Positions 9,090 through 17,726 of a DNA stretch of 36,948 nt are shown here, piece by piece. This stretch comes from Acidobacteriaceae bacterium (GTDB taxonomy: Bacteria; Acidobacteriota; Terriglobia; Terriglobales; Acidobacteriaceae). Numbering within the stretch: the first letter of the stretch is position 1; each line of letters opens with the position of its first letter. The stretch covers positions 4,139 through 41,086 of the forward strand of contig PLST01000461.1 of the NCBI GenBank assembly GCA_003164255.1, in the 5' to 3' direction. The translations under genes and the position numbers were made by a program. The notes under the pieces were generated by a model. The model was not told the origin of the DNA. It ran no database searches and saw only the letters and a program-made list of their open reading frames with translations.

Positions 9090-10127
9090 ATGCAACAGCA
9101 AGGTGAGGTTGTGGTGTCGGCACGGGAGCTAGTCTCTCCTGCCCTGGTGCCTCAAAGAACGCTTTACACCGGAGCACGAATGCCAGCCGTTGGACTTGGC
9201 ACATTCGGCTCCGATCACGTAACGCCGGATCAAGTAGCTGATGCGGTGCTGGGAGCGGCAGCTGTGGGGTATCGCCACTTTGACTGCGCCTCCGTTTATG
9301 GAAATGAGCGCGAAGTCGGCAGCTCACTTGAGCAGATCATCAAGGGGGGCATCAAACGAGAAGAGCTTTGGGTTACTTCCAAGGTATGGAATGACAAGCA
9401 CAATGGTGATGATGTCATCAATTCGTGTCGCCAGTCGCTAAGAGATCTTCGCCTGGACTATCTTGATCTGTATCTTGTTCACTGGCCGTTTCCTAATTTT
9501 CATCCGCCGCAGTGTGACGTGACCTCGCGCAGTCCCGAGGCCAAGCCTTACATCCACGAAGACTACATGAAGACCTGGCGCAAGATGGAGCAACTGGTCG
9601 ACATGGGCCTGGTGCGCCATATTGGCACCTCGAATATGTCGGTACCGAAGCTGAAGCTGGTTCTACGCGATGCACGCATCAAACCCGCCGCCAACGAAAT
9701 GGAGTTGCACCCGCATTTCCAGCAGTCTGAGCTTTTCAAGTATGTGGTTGCTAACGGTATTGTTCCGGTAGGCTATTGCCCCATCGGATCTCCGGGACGG
9801 CCAGAGCGCGACCGGACACCGGAGGATACGACACCTACACAGGATCCGGTTATTCTCGACATCGCCAGGAGCCACGGCATTAGCCCGGCGAGTGTCTGCA
9901 TCAAGTGGGCTGTGCAGCGCGGGCAGGTTCCGATTCCTTTCTCCGTCAACCACTATCGCGACAACCTTGAATGCGTGACCAAAGACCCGCTTACGGACGA
10001 AGAAATGCGCGCCATTGGCTCCATTGACCGCAACTGCCGCCTGATCAAGGGCCAGGTTTTTCTTTGGAAGGAAGGCCAAACCTGGGAGGCATTGTGGGAC
10101 GTGAATGGCGAAATCACGCCTCCGTAA
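9090..10127 (+). CDS. Aldo/keto reductase
   Basis: NAD(P)H-dependent reductase of sugar aldehydes or ketones, 345 residues, close to the usual length for the family. The catalytic tetrad is complete: D65 (HFDCASVY), Y70, K98 (VTSKVWN) and H131 (YLVHWPF). MPAVGLGTFG near residue 31 is the standard first strand, and IKWAVQRGQVPIPFSVN near residue 270 lies in the cofactor-binding region. There is no signal peptide, so it is cytoplasmic, unlike its exported neighbours. It sits 118 bases after the GH31 gene and 133 bases before the GH29 gene, consistent with reducing a sugar released by that module. Substrate is not predictable from the sequence; xylose or another aldose is a reasonable guess. Confidence 0.9.
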   Translation: MQQQGEVVVSARELVSPALVPQRTLYTGARMPAVGLGTFGSDHVTPDQVADAVLGAAAVGYRHFDCASVYGNEREVGSSLEQIIKGGIKREELWVTSKVWNDKHNGDDVINSCRQSLRDLRLDYLDLYLVHWPFPNFHPPQCDVTSRSPEAKPYIHEDYMKTWRKMEQLVDMGLVRHIGTSNMSVPKLKLVLRDARIKPAANEMELHPHFQQSELFKYVVANGIVPVGYCPIGSPGRPERDRTPEDTTPTQDPVILDIARSHGISPASVCIKWAVQRGQVPIPFSVNHYRDNLECVTKDPLTDEEMRAIGSIDRNCRLIKGQVFLWKEGQTWEALWDVNGEITPP

Positions 10128-10260
10128 GCACAGCTCCCTGCTGTCAGGTTTCAGCCATTAGCTAATTTACGCGAGAGCAAGTCTCAGCCTGTTTTGCGGG
10201 GACTCTCAATCGGGCATCCTTAAGGTGGCAGAATTACGAAGGAGGATATCCAGAGGGAGA

Positions 10261-12609
10261 ATGGATTCCATGAATCGCAGGAAATTCCTAACGGCTGGGA
10301 TATCTACGATCGCGCTAACTCAGATGATGAAGGCGACCGACACGAAAGGTTTGCAAACGCAAAACGCCAAACTCATTGGCGGCGCTTCGAAGATAGCTGA
10401 TCGCGATTCTTCGCAAGGATATCTCGTTAGTTTGACTCAAGCCGGTCACGGTGTTACTTTCGCGGGTCTGCCGGCGGGAAACAGGTTGACGATTCGCTAT
10501 TCGTCGCTATCCGTGGGTACGATCAGTGTTGCGGTCAACGACAAGCCGGCATGCAAGGTAAATATCCATTCATCGGGAGCACTCACCAGTTCCTATCTTG
10601 ACGCCATTGTTGATTTGGCGATACCTGCGAATGCCAATGTGACAATCAGTCTGGCGCCCAACGACGTCGGGGTGAATATCGATCGGATCGTTGTTGGTGA
10701 CATATTAGGGTTGCCGCCGGACGTCTGGAACCTGCCCGCGTTACCAGTTGCCAACGGTCCATATTCCGCCGACTGGAAGGCCCTGGGGCGAGCCTATGCC
10801 GCTCCGTCGTGGTGGCGCGATGCAAAGTTTGGCGCATGGTCGCACTGGGATCCGCAATCGATGCCTGAGCAGGGCGATTGGTATGCGCGCGGAATGTATA
10901 TGCAGGGCAGCCCGCAATATGAGTTCCACCTCAAACATTTCGGCCATCCATCGGAATACGGTTACAAGGATATCTGCCACAACTGGGTGATCGACCGATG
11001 GAACCCTGACGGGTTGATGGATCTGTATGTTGAGATGGGTGCCCGTTACTTTATGGCGATGGGCTGTCATCACGACAACTTCGACTGCTTCGACTCAAAG
11101 TATCAACCATGGAATTCGCTGCATGTTGGCCCCAAAGTGGACATCGTCGGCACGTGGGAAAGGGTGGCGAGAAAGCGCGGGATGCGGTTCGGCATTGGTT
11201 TTCATGACACTCCAGCCCGAACCTGGGGCCAGTTTATGCCAGTGCGTTACGCCAGCGACAAGAAGGGGGCCATGATGGGCGTGGACTACGATGCCCTTCA
11301 AACAGTGCGAGACGGGAAAGGAAAATGGTGGGAAGGCATGGACCCGGTCAATTTATATGGCCCGGTCCACACATCGCTGGACCCGCTGAATTCGCCGTTC
11401 GCCAACCAGTTTATGTGGCGAGTGGATGACGCCATTACCAAGTACCACCCCGATGTGATCTATTTTGACGAGCACGCGGGCGATTCGCAAGTGGATTTGG
11501 GCGTTCATATGGGGCTTGGTTTTCTCGCCCCGCGGTTGATCGCGAATTACTACAACAAATCGTTGCAGTGGAACCATGGGAAGATGGAAGCGGTCGTCAA
11601 TCTCAAAGGTGTGGGTGGGCGTTACAACAGCTTCCAGGATCACCCTGAACTGCTTCCCGACGTTGACCGCTCCCTGGTGAAGAGCACCGAAGCAATCATC
11701 GAACCGGAGATTATGGCCTATCCGTTCCAGACGGAAACGAGTATCTCGGATTGGCATTACAAAACGGGGCAGAAATACCTGGATGCCCAGAGAATCATTA
11801 ATTTGTTGATGCAGAACGTATGCCGCAACGGGACCATGCTGCTCAACCTCACCCAGCACGGTCGCGGCGATCTTGATCCGGAGGTGGTGCGCGCCGCCAA
11901 AGACGTTGGTGCGTGGTTGAAACTGAATGGCGAAGCTGTCTACAGCTCACGGCCGTTTGAGGTCTATGGTGAAAGCGGGATTTGCTATACACGCAACAAC
12001 GGCAATGTATATGCCACACTGCTGGATTGGAGCGGCGGCCCGGTTACTCTCAAAGCTCTCTGCGCCGGCGGAGCGACCCTGGGCAAGATTTCCAAAGTTG
12101 AACTGCTTGACTCCGACATTTCCCTTGCGTTCGTTCAAGATGATGCGGGGTTGACCGTCACCCCGGGCGCAACCCCGCAACCGCTTCCGGGAATTACCAG
12201 CGAATCGCTGGCAACTTCGTGCCGGGTGCTGCGTATCAGTCACGACAAAGGCTGGATCAACGATGACGATCTCCGCGTTGTGTCTCATGGGTGGATGCGA
12301 CGCTGCAACCTGGGAACCGGCGACTACAACAACGACCTCACCACCAGCGACAAGCCCGGGGATGTTTGGGGTTGTTCCTTTACCAGCAGCAGCGTCTCGG
12401 TCATCGCGCCGAAAGAAGCAGGAGCTGGACAGATCGAGGTTCAGATTGACGGTCGTACCCGCGCCAAGGTGGACCTGTCAACGACAAGTGCGCGTCAAGC
12501 CCAACAAAGAGTTTTTGAAGTGAAGGATCTGGTTCCCGGTAAACACTCCATCGCCATTATCAATAGGGGGCCTGGGCGGGTGGCCGTGGATGCCCTGATC
12601 GTGGATTGA
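10261..12609 (+). CDS. GH29 alpha-L-fucosidase-like, Tat-exported, flanked by carbohydrate-binding sandwiches
   Basis: Exo-acting retaining hydrolase predicted to remove alpha-L-fucose. The N-terminus has a twin-arginine signal (MNRRKFLTAG), so the folded enzyme is probably exported by Tat. Residues about 40-145 form a CBM35/CBM6-like sandwich. The GH29 barrel spans about 170-545, with GCHHDNF and CFDSKYQPWNS, and the nucleophile expected at D403 in VIYFDEHAGD. A second sandwich ends the protein (about 655-782). The GAGG-to-ATG distance is short at 10261 and longer at the next ATG, 10270; either keeps the Tat signal, while the upstream GTG at 10225 would bury it. The acid/base residue is not conserved well enough in this family to assign by eye. 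Another hexosidase specificity within GH29 remains possible. A hairpin follows at 12644. Confidence 0.87.
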   Translation: MDSMNRRKFLTAGISTIALTQMMKATDTKGLQTQNAKLIGGASKIADRDSSQGYLVSLTQAGHGVTFAGLPAGNRLTIRYSSLSVGTISVAVNDKPACKVNIHSSGALTSSYLDAIVDLAIPANANVTISLAPNDVGVNIDRIVVGDILGLPPDVWNLPALPVANGPYSADWKALGRAYAAPSWWRDAKFGAWSHWDPQSMPEQGDWYARGMYMQGSPQYEFHLKHFGHPSEYGYKDICHNWVIDRWNPDGLMDLYVEMGARYFMAMGCHHDNFDCFDSKYQPWNSLHVGPKVDIVGTWERVARKRGMRFGIGFHDTPARTWGQFMPVRYASDKKGAMMGVDYDALQTVRDGKGKWWEGMDPVNLYGPVHTSLDPLNSPFANQFMWRVDDAITKYHPDVIYFDEHAGDSQVDLGVHMGLGFLAPRLIANYYNKSLQWNHGKMEAVVNLKGVGGRYNSFQDHPELLPDVDRSLVKSTEAIIEPEIMAYPFQTETSISDWHYKTGQKYLDAQRIINLLMQNVCRNGTMLLNLTQHGRGDLDPEVVRAAKDVGAWLKLNGEAVYSSRPFEVYGESGICYTRNNGNVYATLLDWSGGPVTLKALCAGGATLGKISKVELLDSDISLAFVQDDAGLTVTPGATPQPLPGITSESLATSCRVLRISHDKGWINDDDLRVVSHGWMRRCNLGTGDYNNDLTTSDKPGDVWGCSFTSSSVSVIAPKEAGAGQIEVQIDGRTRAKVDLSTTSARQAQQRVFEVKDLVPGKHSIAIINRGPGRVAVDALIVD

Positions 12610-12643
12610 CCTCGCCAAAACCCTACCCGGCTAGTGATGGTTC

Positions 12644-12660
12644 CCCATCATCCTGATGGG
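12644..12660 (+). terminator. Short hairpin after the GH29 gene
   Basis: A perfect 7-base stem, CCCATCA and TGATGGG, surrounds the loop TCC. It lies 34 bases after the GH29 stop. No run of T follows, so it is a weak candidate for intrinsic termination and may only protect the 3' end. Confidence 0.35.
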
Positions 12661-12671
12661 ACATTCGACAC

Positions 12672-13314
12672 TTGCACTACTCGAAGCTGATGGGTCGTGC
12701 AGGGTCCGTCGGACTTCGATGTGAAGCACCGCGTGGTCGCCTCAGTGATTTACCACCTGCCCGTCGGGCCCGGCCTCCTCTTCAGTCCTTCGTCGAAAGC
12801 TCTGGATGCGGTGATCGGAGGCTGGGAACTCAGCGCCGTCGCCACCCTCCCGACCGGCGTACCCTACAACGAGAGATACAACGACGACAATGCCAGCACC
12901 AATACCATTGTTGGCGGCACCCAACCGACGAGGCCGAATTACGTTCCTGGCCAACCGTTCGTTCTCGCCAACCGCACGGCCGGATCCAACGGACAATGGG
13001 TGAATCCTGCTGCCTGGCAGGAGCCGGCTCCGGGCTTCCTCGGAACCTCGGCGCGCAACATGCTCTACGGTCCTGGCTACCAACGGTTCGATATGTCTCT
13101 CGACAAGAACTTCAACATGACCTACAACGAGCACCACCAGTTGCAAATCCGATTTGACGCGTTCAACGCATTCAACCACACCAATTTCGGCAACCCGAAC
13201 ACCTTTCTGGACGGCACATCGACACCCGGCAGAATCACGGGTTCCGATGCGCCTTCAGGAAGCGCCAATGGAGGTTCGCGCGAACTGCAGCTAGCCGCCA
13301 GGTACTCGTTCTAG
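12672..13314 (+). pseudogene. Relic of an Oar-like TonB-dependent receptor, C-terminal end only
   Basis: The stretch encodes about 205 residues of the final barrel strands of a receptor, beginning GPSDFDVKHRVV and ending in AARYSF, with the family marker FDAFNAFNHTNFGNPN. About 1,000 upstream residues, including signal peptide, regulatory-like domain and plug, are missing. Just upstream, in another frame, YSKLM (12678-12692) matches the strand that normally precedes this segment, so a frame shift lies between about 12690 and 12700. No good ribosome-binding site precedes the only in-frame start, a GTG at 12697. The frame stays open because decay is recent or the fragment is short. It is best read as what is left after a deletion between receptor paralogues. 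Confidence 0.85.
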
Positions 13315-13666
13315 CGTCGGATACCTCAAGCTTGTTCAACCGTTATGGGCACCCCAGGTCTCAAACCAGAGACCTGGGGTTCACTGGGTGAGCCCCTTGC
13401 GTGAGACGGTTTGCTGAAGACCCAGTTGGCGTTGAGTTCCGAGACGACAACTGGATTTTCCCGTCAGGTCGGGTAGATGGATTTGCCATTACCCGTCATT
13501 TGCGAATATTGTTCGAGTGGCTGAAATTTCCTGCAAAATCGACGACTTTGGGCTTAAATCCACATGCCCCAATGCCGTGGGGGCAAGTTCCCCTCTGGGC
13601 ACAAGAAGTTGGTCCATTACGAATGTTTGGTCTGTTCAAGTTCGACAACGAAAGGTGATCTGAAAA
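13315..13666. other. Intergenic stretch with a strong perfect hairpin
   Basis: The 352 bases between the receptor relic and the first enolase-superfamily gene hold a 12-base perfect hairpin at 13351-13380 and, just before 13667, AAAGGTGATC as the likely ribosome-binding site of the next gene. An 85-codon open frame at 13401 has no ribosome-binding site and no recognisable composition. I could not identify a convincing promoter, although one for the following operon is expected here. Confidence 0.6.
13351..13380. terminator. Perfect 12-base inverted repeat
   Basis: ACCCCAGGTCTC and GAGACCTGGGGT pair perfectly around the loop AAACCA. The hairpin lies 37 bases after the relic's stop. No T run follows on the plus strand. 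It may act as a terminator or as an mRNA-end structure, or it may be a dispersed palindromic repeat. I cannot test the last option within this window, where it occurs once. Confidence 0.5.
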
Positions 13667-14938
13667 ATGGCGCAAACTACTCGACGGTCCATGTTGAAAG
13701 GAGCAACCCTTTCGGCATTGGGAACACTCTCGACATTCTCGCTCCCCGCTTTGGCGGGAGCCGTGGAAACCAACAGCTCACCGTTTCAGCGGCCGAAGCT
13801 CAAGATCACCGAGGTGCGCACCGCGCAGGTCATCGTTCATGGACCGCAGACGCACATCAGGATTTACACGGATCAAGGCATCTACGGGCAGGGAGAAACC
13901 ACGGACGCCGCTATCGGAACCGCGTCGCTGATCCATAGTTGGCGGCGCGCGCTCATCGGGCGAGATCCGCTCAATGTCGAAGCGATATGGGAGAGGATTC
14001 GCACCCTGGGAATCTTCGCTGGCGCGCAAGGTGGACAGTACATCACAGCCTTGTCTGGCTTGGAAATTGCGTTGTGGGACCTTGCCGGCAAGGCGCTGGA
14101 GTTGCCCGTGTACCAGCTTATGGGCGGCAAGTTCCGCGATAAAGTCCGCATCTATTGCGACTCGGATATGGATGTTCCCATTGGGGAAGAGTCGGACCGA
14201 AAGCTTCCGTGGATCAAGGCGCAAGGCTTTACGGCGATGAAGATCGACCTCGACGATGCAATGGATCCGGCGCGCTTCGATTCCGTGAATTGGACTGCGA
14301 GCAATGGCGAGATCGATCGCATGGTGAAGTGGGTAGCGCACGTGCGGGAGTCGATTCCAGCCAACATGGACCTGGCCTGCGATATGCATGGCCGCTACGA
14401 TGCTCCGACCGGAAAGAAAGTCGCGAAGGCGCTGGAGCCGTTCAGGCTGATGTGGCTGGAAGAGCCTGTTCCCCCCGAAGACATCGACGCGATGGCGGAC
14501 ATCCGGCATTCGACCTCGACCCCCATCGCCTGCGGCGAGAACCTCTACATGCGCTGGGGATACAGGGAATTGTTTGAGAAGCAGGCAGTGGACATCATTC
14601 AGCCCGACTTCCAGAAGGTGGGAGGGCTTGGCGAAGCCCAGAAGGTCGCCAACATGGCGCAAGCCTACTACATTCCAGTCGCGCCGCACTGCGTGGTTTC
14701 ACCGATTGGGGTGATGGCTACCGCTCACGCATGCACCACATACCCGAACTTTCTGGCATGCGAGTGGCACTGGATCAACCACCTCGATACCTGGAAGACG
14801 TTCGTGAAGGAAGGCGAAATCATCATTGATGGTCACGTCACGCCCACGGAGAAGCCCGGCCTTGGCGTGGAGATGGACGAAGATGCCGCGAAGAAGGTTC
14901 AGATTCCGGGAACACCCTGGTTTGAAGCTGAGAAGTAG
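13667..14938 (+). CDS. Tat-exported enolase-superfamily sugar-acid dehydratase (galactonate dehydratase-like)
   Basis: Predicted to dehydrate an aldonate or uronate-derived acid to a 2-keto-3-deoxy acid. The protein has 423 residues. A twin-arginine signal (TTRRSMLKG) and an alanine-rich stretch to about residue 32 mark Tat export, unusual for this superfamily, whose members are normally cytoplasmic. The N-terminal capping domain covers about 43-160 (IYTDQGIYGQGE) and the barrel follows. Metal ligands are D239 (CDMHG), E265 (WLEEPV) and E291 (CGENLY). H241 and H341 (VAPHCV) match the two catalytic histidines of D-galactonate dehydratase, which I use as the closest characterised model. It is first of two dehydratase/RraA pairs, 36 bases before its partner. 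The exact sugar acid is not predictable; gluconate- or mannonate-type acids are alternatives. Confidence 0.88.
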   Translation: MAQTTRRSMLKGATLSALGTLSTFSLPALAGAVETNSSPFQRPKLKITEVRTAQVIVHGPQTHIRIYTDQGIYGQGETTDAAIGTASLIHSWRRALIGRDPLNVEAIWERIRTLGIFAGAQGGQYITALSGLEIALWDLAGKALELPVYQLMGGKFRDKVRIYCDSDMDVPIGEESDRKLPWIKAQGFTAMKIDLDDAMDPARFDSVNWTASNGEIDRMVKWVAHVRESIPANMDLACDMHGRYDAPTGKKVAKALEPFRLMWLEEPVPPEDIDAMADIRHSTSTPIACGENLYMRWGYRELFEKQAVDIIQPDFQKVGGLGEAQKVANMAQAYYIPVAPHCVVSPIGVMATAHACTTYPNFLACEWHWINHLDTWKTFVKEGEIIIDGHVTPTEKPGLGVEMDEDAAKKVQIPGTPWFEAEK

Positions 14939-14974
14939 TTCTTTGAAGATCACCGGTACTTGGGAGAAGAGACG

Positions 14975-15934
14975 ATGCGGAAGATGATTGCAGGTGTGCT
15001 GGCTGGGATGTCCTTGCTGGCGTTCACTCCGCGCCTGACGGCGCAGCAGGAGTTTTTCACGCGGGACGATGTGATCAAATACACTCCTGACTGGCAGGGG
15101 GAAAGGTTTCCGGACGGTCGGCCCAAGGTGCCCGACGACATCCTGGATCGCATGAAGAATGTGACTCTTGAAGAAGCCTGGGCGACCCTACGCAACGCGG
15201 GTTTTGTGCACCAGTATGAAGATGGCTGGTACTCGATCCATCCTGATCAGATCCTGGTGGGCAGGGCGCTGACGGCGGTATGGATGCCGGGCAGGCCCGA
15301 TATTCAAAAGGTGATTGAAGACCAAGGGAAGAAGGACAATCGCCAGGGGGCTACCAACGCGTGGCCTGTGGACATGTTGCAGCCGCGCGATGTGTATGTA
15401 GCCGACCACTTCGGACTCAAAACGGATGGTCCATCGATTGGCGACAACGTAGGCAACGCCATCTATGCGCGATCGGGGAACGGCATCGTTTACGATGGCG
15501 CGGTTCGCGATATCAATGGTCTGAACGAACTGCCGAATTTTACTTCCTTTGTTCGGTTCTACGACCCTTCGCATCATTTTGGAAGTCTCGCCAGCGGAAG
15601 ACTGCTCAACTCGACCATGGTGAGCATCAACGGGCCGACCCGGATCGGACATGCGACGGTGATGCCTGGAGATGTAATTCTGGGACGGAACGGTGGTGTG
15701 CTGTTCATACCGCCGCAGCTAGCGGAGCGGGTTGTCAAAGAGTCGGAAAGCACTCGTCTTGAGGACACGTTCGGACACCAGCGCCTGAGGGAGAAGAAGT
15801 ACACCGCTGGACAGATCGATGCCAAGTGGTCACCGGAAATCGAACAGGACTACCACCAGTGGCTCAAAGAGAATGAGAATCATCTGACCGTACCCAAGGC
15901 CCAGATTGAAGAGATTTTGAAAGAGGCTAAGTAG
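14975..15934 (+). CDS. Exported RraA-like protein, first copy (aldolase-like)
   Basis: The 319-residue protein belongs to the RraA / HMG-CHA aldolase fold. A Sec signal peptide ends near LTAQQ at residue 25. The ATG at 14975 is chosen because GGGAGA lies about 8 bases upstream; a TTG at 14960 would add five residues. The core spans about 85-260: DVYVADHFG, GNAIYARSGNGIVYDGAVRD with R178 and D179, the pair that binds substrate and metal in the class II pyruvate aldolases of this family, and PGDVILGRNGGVLFIPP. Classical members have about 160-230 residues; this one has an extra N-terminal block with GERFPDGRPKVPDD and a C-terminal helical tail. Aldol cleavage of a keto-acid to pyruvate is the preferred guess. 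Ribonuclease E inhibition is excluded by export. The gene pairs with the dehydratase just upstream. Confidence 0.85.
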   Translation: MRKMIAGVLAGMSLLAFTPRLTAQQEFFTRDDVIKYTPDWQGERFPDGRPKVPDDILDRMKNVTLEEAWATLRNAGFVHQYEDGWYSIHPDQILVGRALTAVWMPGRPDIQKVIEDQGKKDNRQGATNAWPVDMLQPRDVYVADHFGLKTDGPSIGDNVGNAIYARSGNGIVYDGAVRDINGLNELPNFTSFVRFYDPSHHFGSLASGRLLNSTMVSINGPTRIGHATVMPGDVILGRNGGVLFIPPQLAERVVKESESTRLEDTFGHQRLREKKYTAGQIDAKWSPEIEQDYHQWLKENENHLTVPKAQIEEILKEAK

Positions 15935-16170
15935 TCGGATCAGGGCCTGGAGGGATCGCCGATGAGGGCGAGTGTCCGGGTCAATGATTGGCAAACGCAC
16001 GCTGTTCATCTGACTATCGAGGCTTTTTTTGAATTTCGGAAACGGGCAACATGTGCAATTGGCAACTTGCGGCGACGGGCCGATCCAATTGAAGAGGGAG
16101 ATCCCACGGCTCTGCCGGAGGATCCTTACTCAATACAACAAGAACGTAGAGCTGAAAGGAAAAAGAGGAA

Positions 16171-17547
16171 ATGTCAGATAAAAGCAGTCTCAACATGAAT
16201 CGCCGTAGTGTTCTCAAGTCTTCGCTGGCCGTACTGGCAGGTGGGGCTCTCAGCCAAGCTGCTGTAGCTGACGCTGCGGAGTCTTCGATCAAGAATGTCA
16301 ATCTGAACTCGAGTCCATCAACTTTAAAGATCACCGACATGCGCTATGCGGTGGTGGTCAAGCCGGGCCCGAGTCCCTGCGTTCTGATCCGCATTGACAC
16401 GAACCAGGGGGTGTATGGCCTGGGCGAAGTGCGGGACATCGCTGGATATCAGTATGCGATGGTGCTCAAGAACCGCATCGTCGGCGAGAATCCGCTGCAG
16501 ATCGACTATCTATTTCAGAAGATTGCCCAGTTTGGAGGGGGAGCGCGGCAGGCGGGCGGCGTTTGCGCCGTGGAGATGGCGCTGTGGGATATTGCCGGCA
16601 AGGTATACAACATCCCAGTCTACCAAATGCTAGGTGGCAAGTGGCGCGATAGCATTCGCATCTATGCCGATACCGAGGAGTCGCCCGAGCCAAGCGAGTG
16701 CGCGGAGCGAGCCAAAGGACGCGTGGCCATGGGGCTCACCTGGCTGAAGATGGATATTGGCATTCGTCTTCTGGAGGGGAAACCCGGGATGGTGATGGAG
16801 CCGGCCGGTCAAAGCAATTGGGAGATGCGCGTTCAGCCACACCCCTTTGTGGCCACCGAGGTTACCGACAAAGGCATCGATCGCCTCTGTGAGTACGTTG
16901 CCGCCGTGCGCGACGCAGTGGGATACGAGATCCCCTTCTCGATCGATCACCTCGGTCACATCGGCGTAAAGTCTGTCATGCGCCTGGCCAAAGCCTACGA
17001 GAAGTTCAACCTCGAGTGGATGGAGGATGTCATTCCCTGGTACTACACCGACCTGCTCAAGGAAATCACAGAGTCGAGCCCGACGCCGATTCTTACGGGA
17101 GAAGACATCTACGAAATCGCCGACTTCGAAAAGCTGTGCAGCAACCACGCGGTCGACAAAATTCATCCCGACCTTGCGACTTCAGGTGGGATCTTGCGGA
17201 CGCACAGAATTGGCGACATGGCGTTTACCTATGGAGTGCCCATGGCGATGCATTTTGCCGGAACGCCGGTGAGCTGCATGGCAAATGTTCACTGCGCAGC
17301 GGCCACGCGCAACTTCCTGGCGCTCGAAAACCATTCGCTCGATGTGCCCTTCTGGCAAGACCTGGTCACGGGCATTGAGAAACCGATCATCAACAAGGGA
17401 TATATCAAGGTGTCGGATACGCCTGGGTTGGGTATCACGCTCAACGACGATGAAGTGAAGCGGCACCTGAAGCCGGGCACAGGATATTTTGAGCCGACTC
17501 CGATGTGGGACGAAGTGCAGTCATTGGACGATGCGCTCTTCAGCTAG
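16171..17547 (+). CDS. Tat-exported enolase-superfamily protein, second and diverged copy
   Basis: The 458-residue protein shares order and fold with the dehydratase at 13667 but is clearly diverged. A twin-arginine signal (MNRRSVLKSS) ends near AVADA. The capping domain (GVYGLGEVRD, VEMALWDIAGK) is followed by a barrel. Expected metal ligands are D259 (SIDHLGH), E285 (WMEDVIPW) and E311 (TGED); H361 lies where the second catalytic histidine is expected. Instead of the usual EEP after strand 4 it has ED-V, and an insertion of about 20 residues near 200-220 (PGMVMEPAGQSNWEMR) lies in the barrel. This points to a different substrate from its neighbour. The start ATG follows AAAGAGGAA. The gene is 236 bases after the first RraA gene and 179 before the second. 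Confidence 0.86.
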   Translation: MSDKSSLNMNRRSVLKSSLAVLAGGALSQAAVADAAESSIKNVNLNSSPSTLKITDMRYAVVVKPGPSPCVLIRIDTNQGVYGLGEVRDIAGYQYAMVLKNRIVGENPLQIDYLFQKIAQFGGGARQAGGVCAVEMALWDIAGKVYNIPVYQMLGGKWRDSIRIYADTEESPEPSECAERAKGRVAMGLTWLKMDIGIRLLEGKPGMVMEPAGQSNWEMRVQPHPFVATEVTDKGIDRLCEYVAAVRDAVGYEIPFSIDHLGHIGVKSVMRLAKAYEKFNLEWMEDVIPWYYTDLLKEITESSPTPILTGEDIYEIADFEKLCSNHAVDKIHPDLATSGGILRTHRIGDMAFTYGVPMAMHFAGTPVSCMANVHCAAATRNFLALENHSLDVPFWQDLVTGIEKPIINKGYIKVSDTPGLGITLNDDEVKRHLKPGTGYFEPTPMWDEVQSLDDALFS

Positions 17548-17726
17548 AAAAGAAGCTTCGAGTAACCAAGGGGGCGAGGCCAAGGCGATCGCAGCGGAAT
17601 CAATCGCTTTGTTTCGACCCCAGGACCTCAGAAAATCGATCTGAATTGATGGTGAGGCAGTCTGGCCGCTGTTGGGCTGGAAATGGGAATGTCTGCAGCG
17701 GGCCAGTGGGGAAGGAGAAGAGATTC

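Noticed and set aside
13401-13658. 85-codon open frame before the first dehydratase
   Set aside because: No ribosome-binding site, no homology that I recognise, and a composition unlike the neighbouring genes.
13778-14689. 303-codon antisense open frame opposite the first dehydratase
   Set aside because: It is a mirror of a GC-rich coding region; the plus-strand frame has complete family motifs and the antisense product has none.
15962-16198. 78-codon frame between the first RraA-like gene and the second dehydratase
   Set aside because: It overlaps the next gene's start and has an unstructured, basic composition without any motif.
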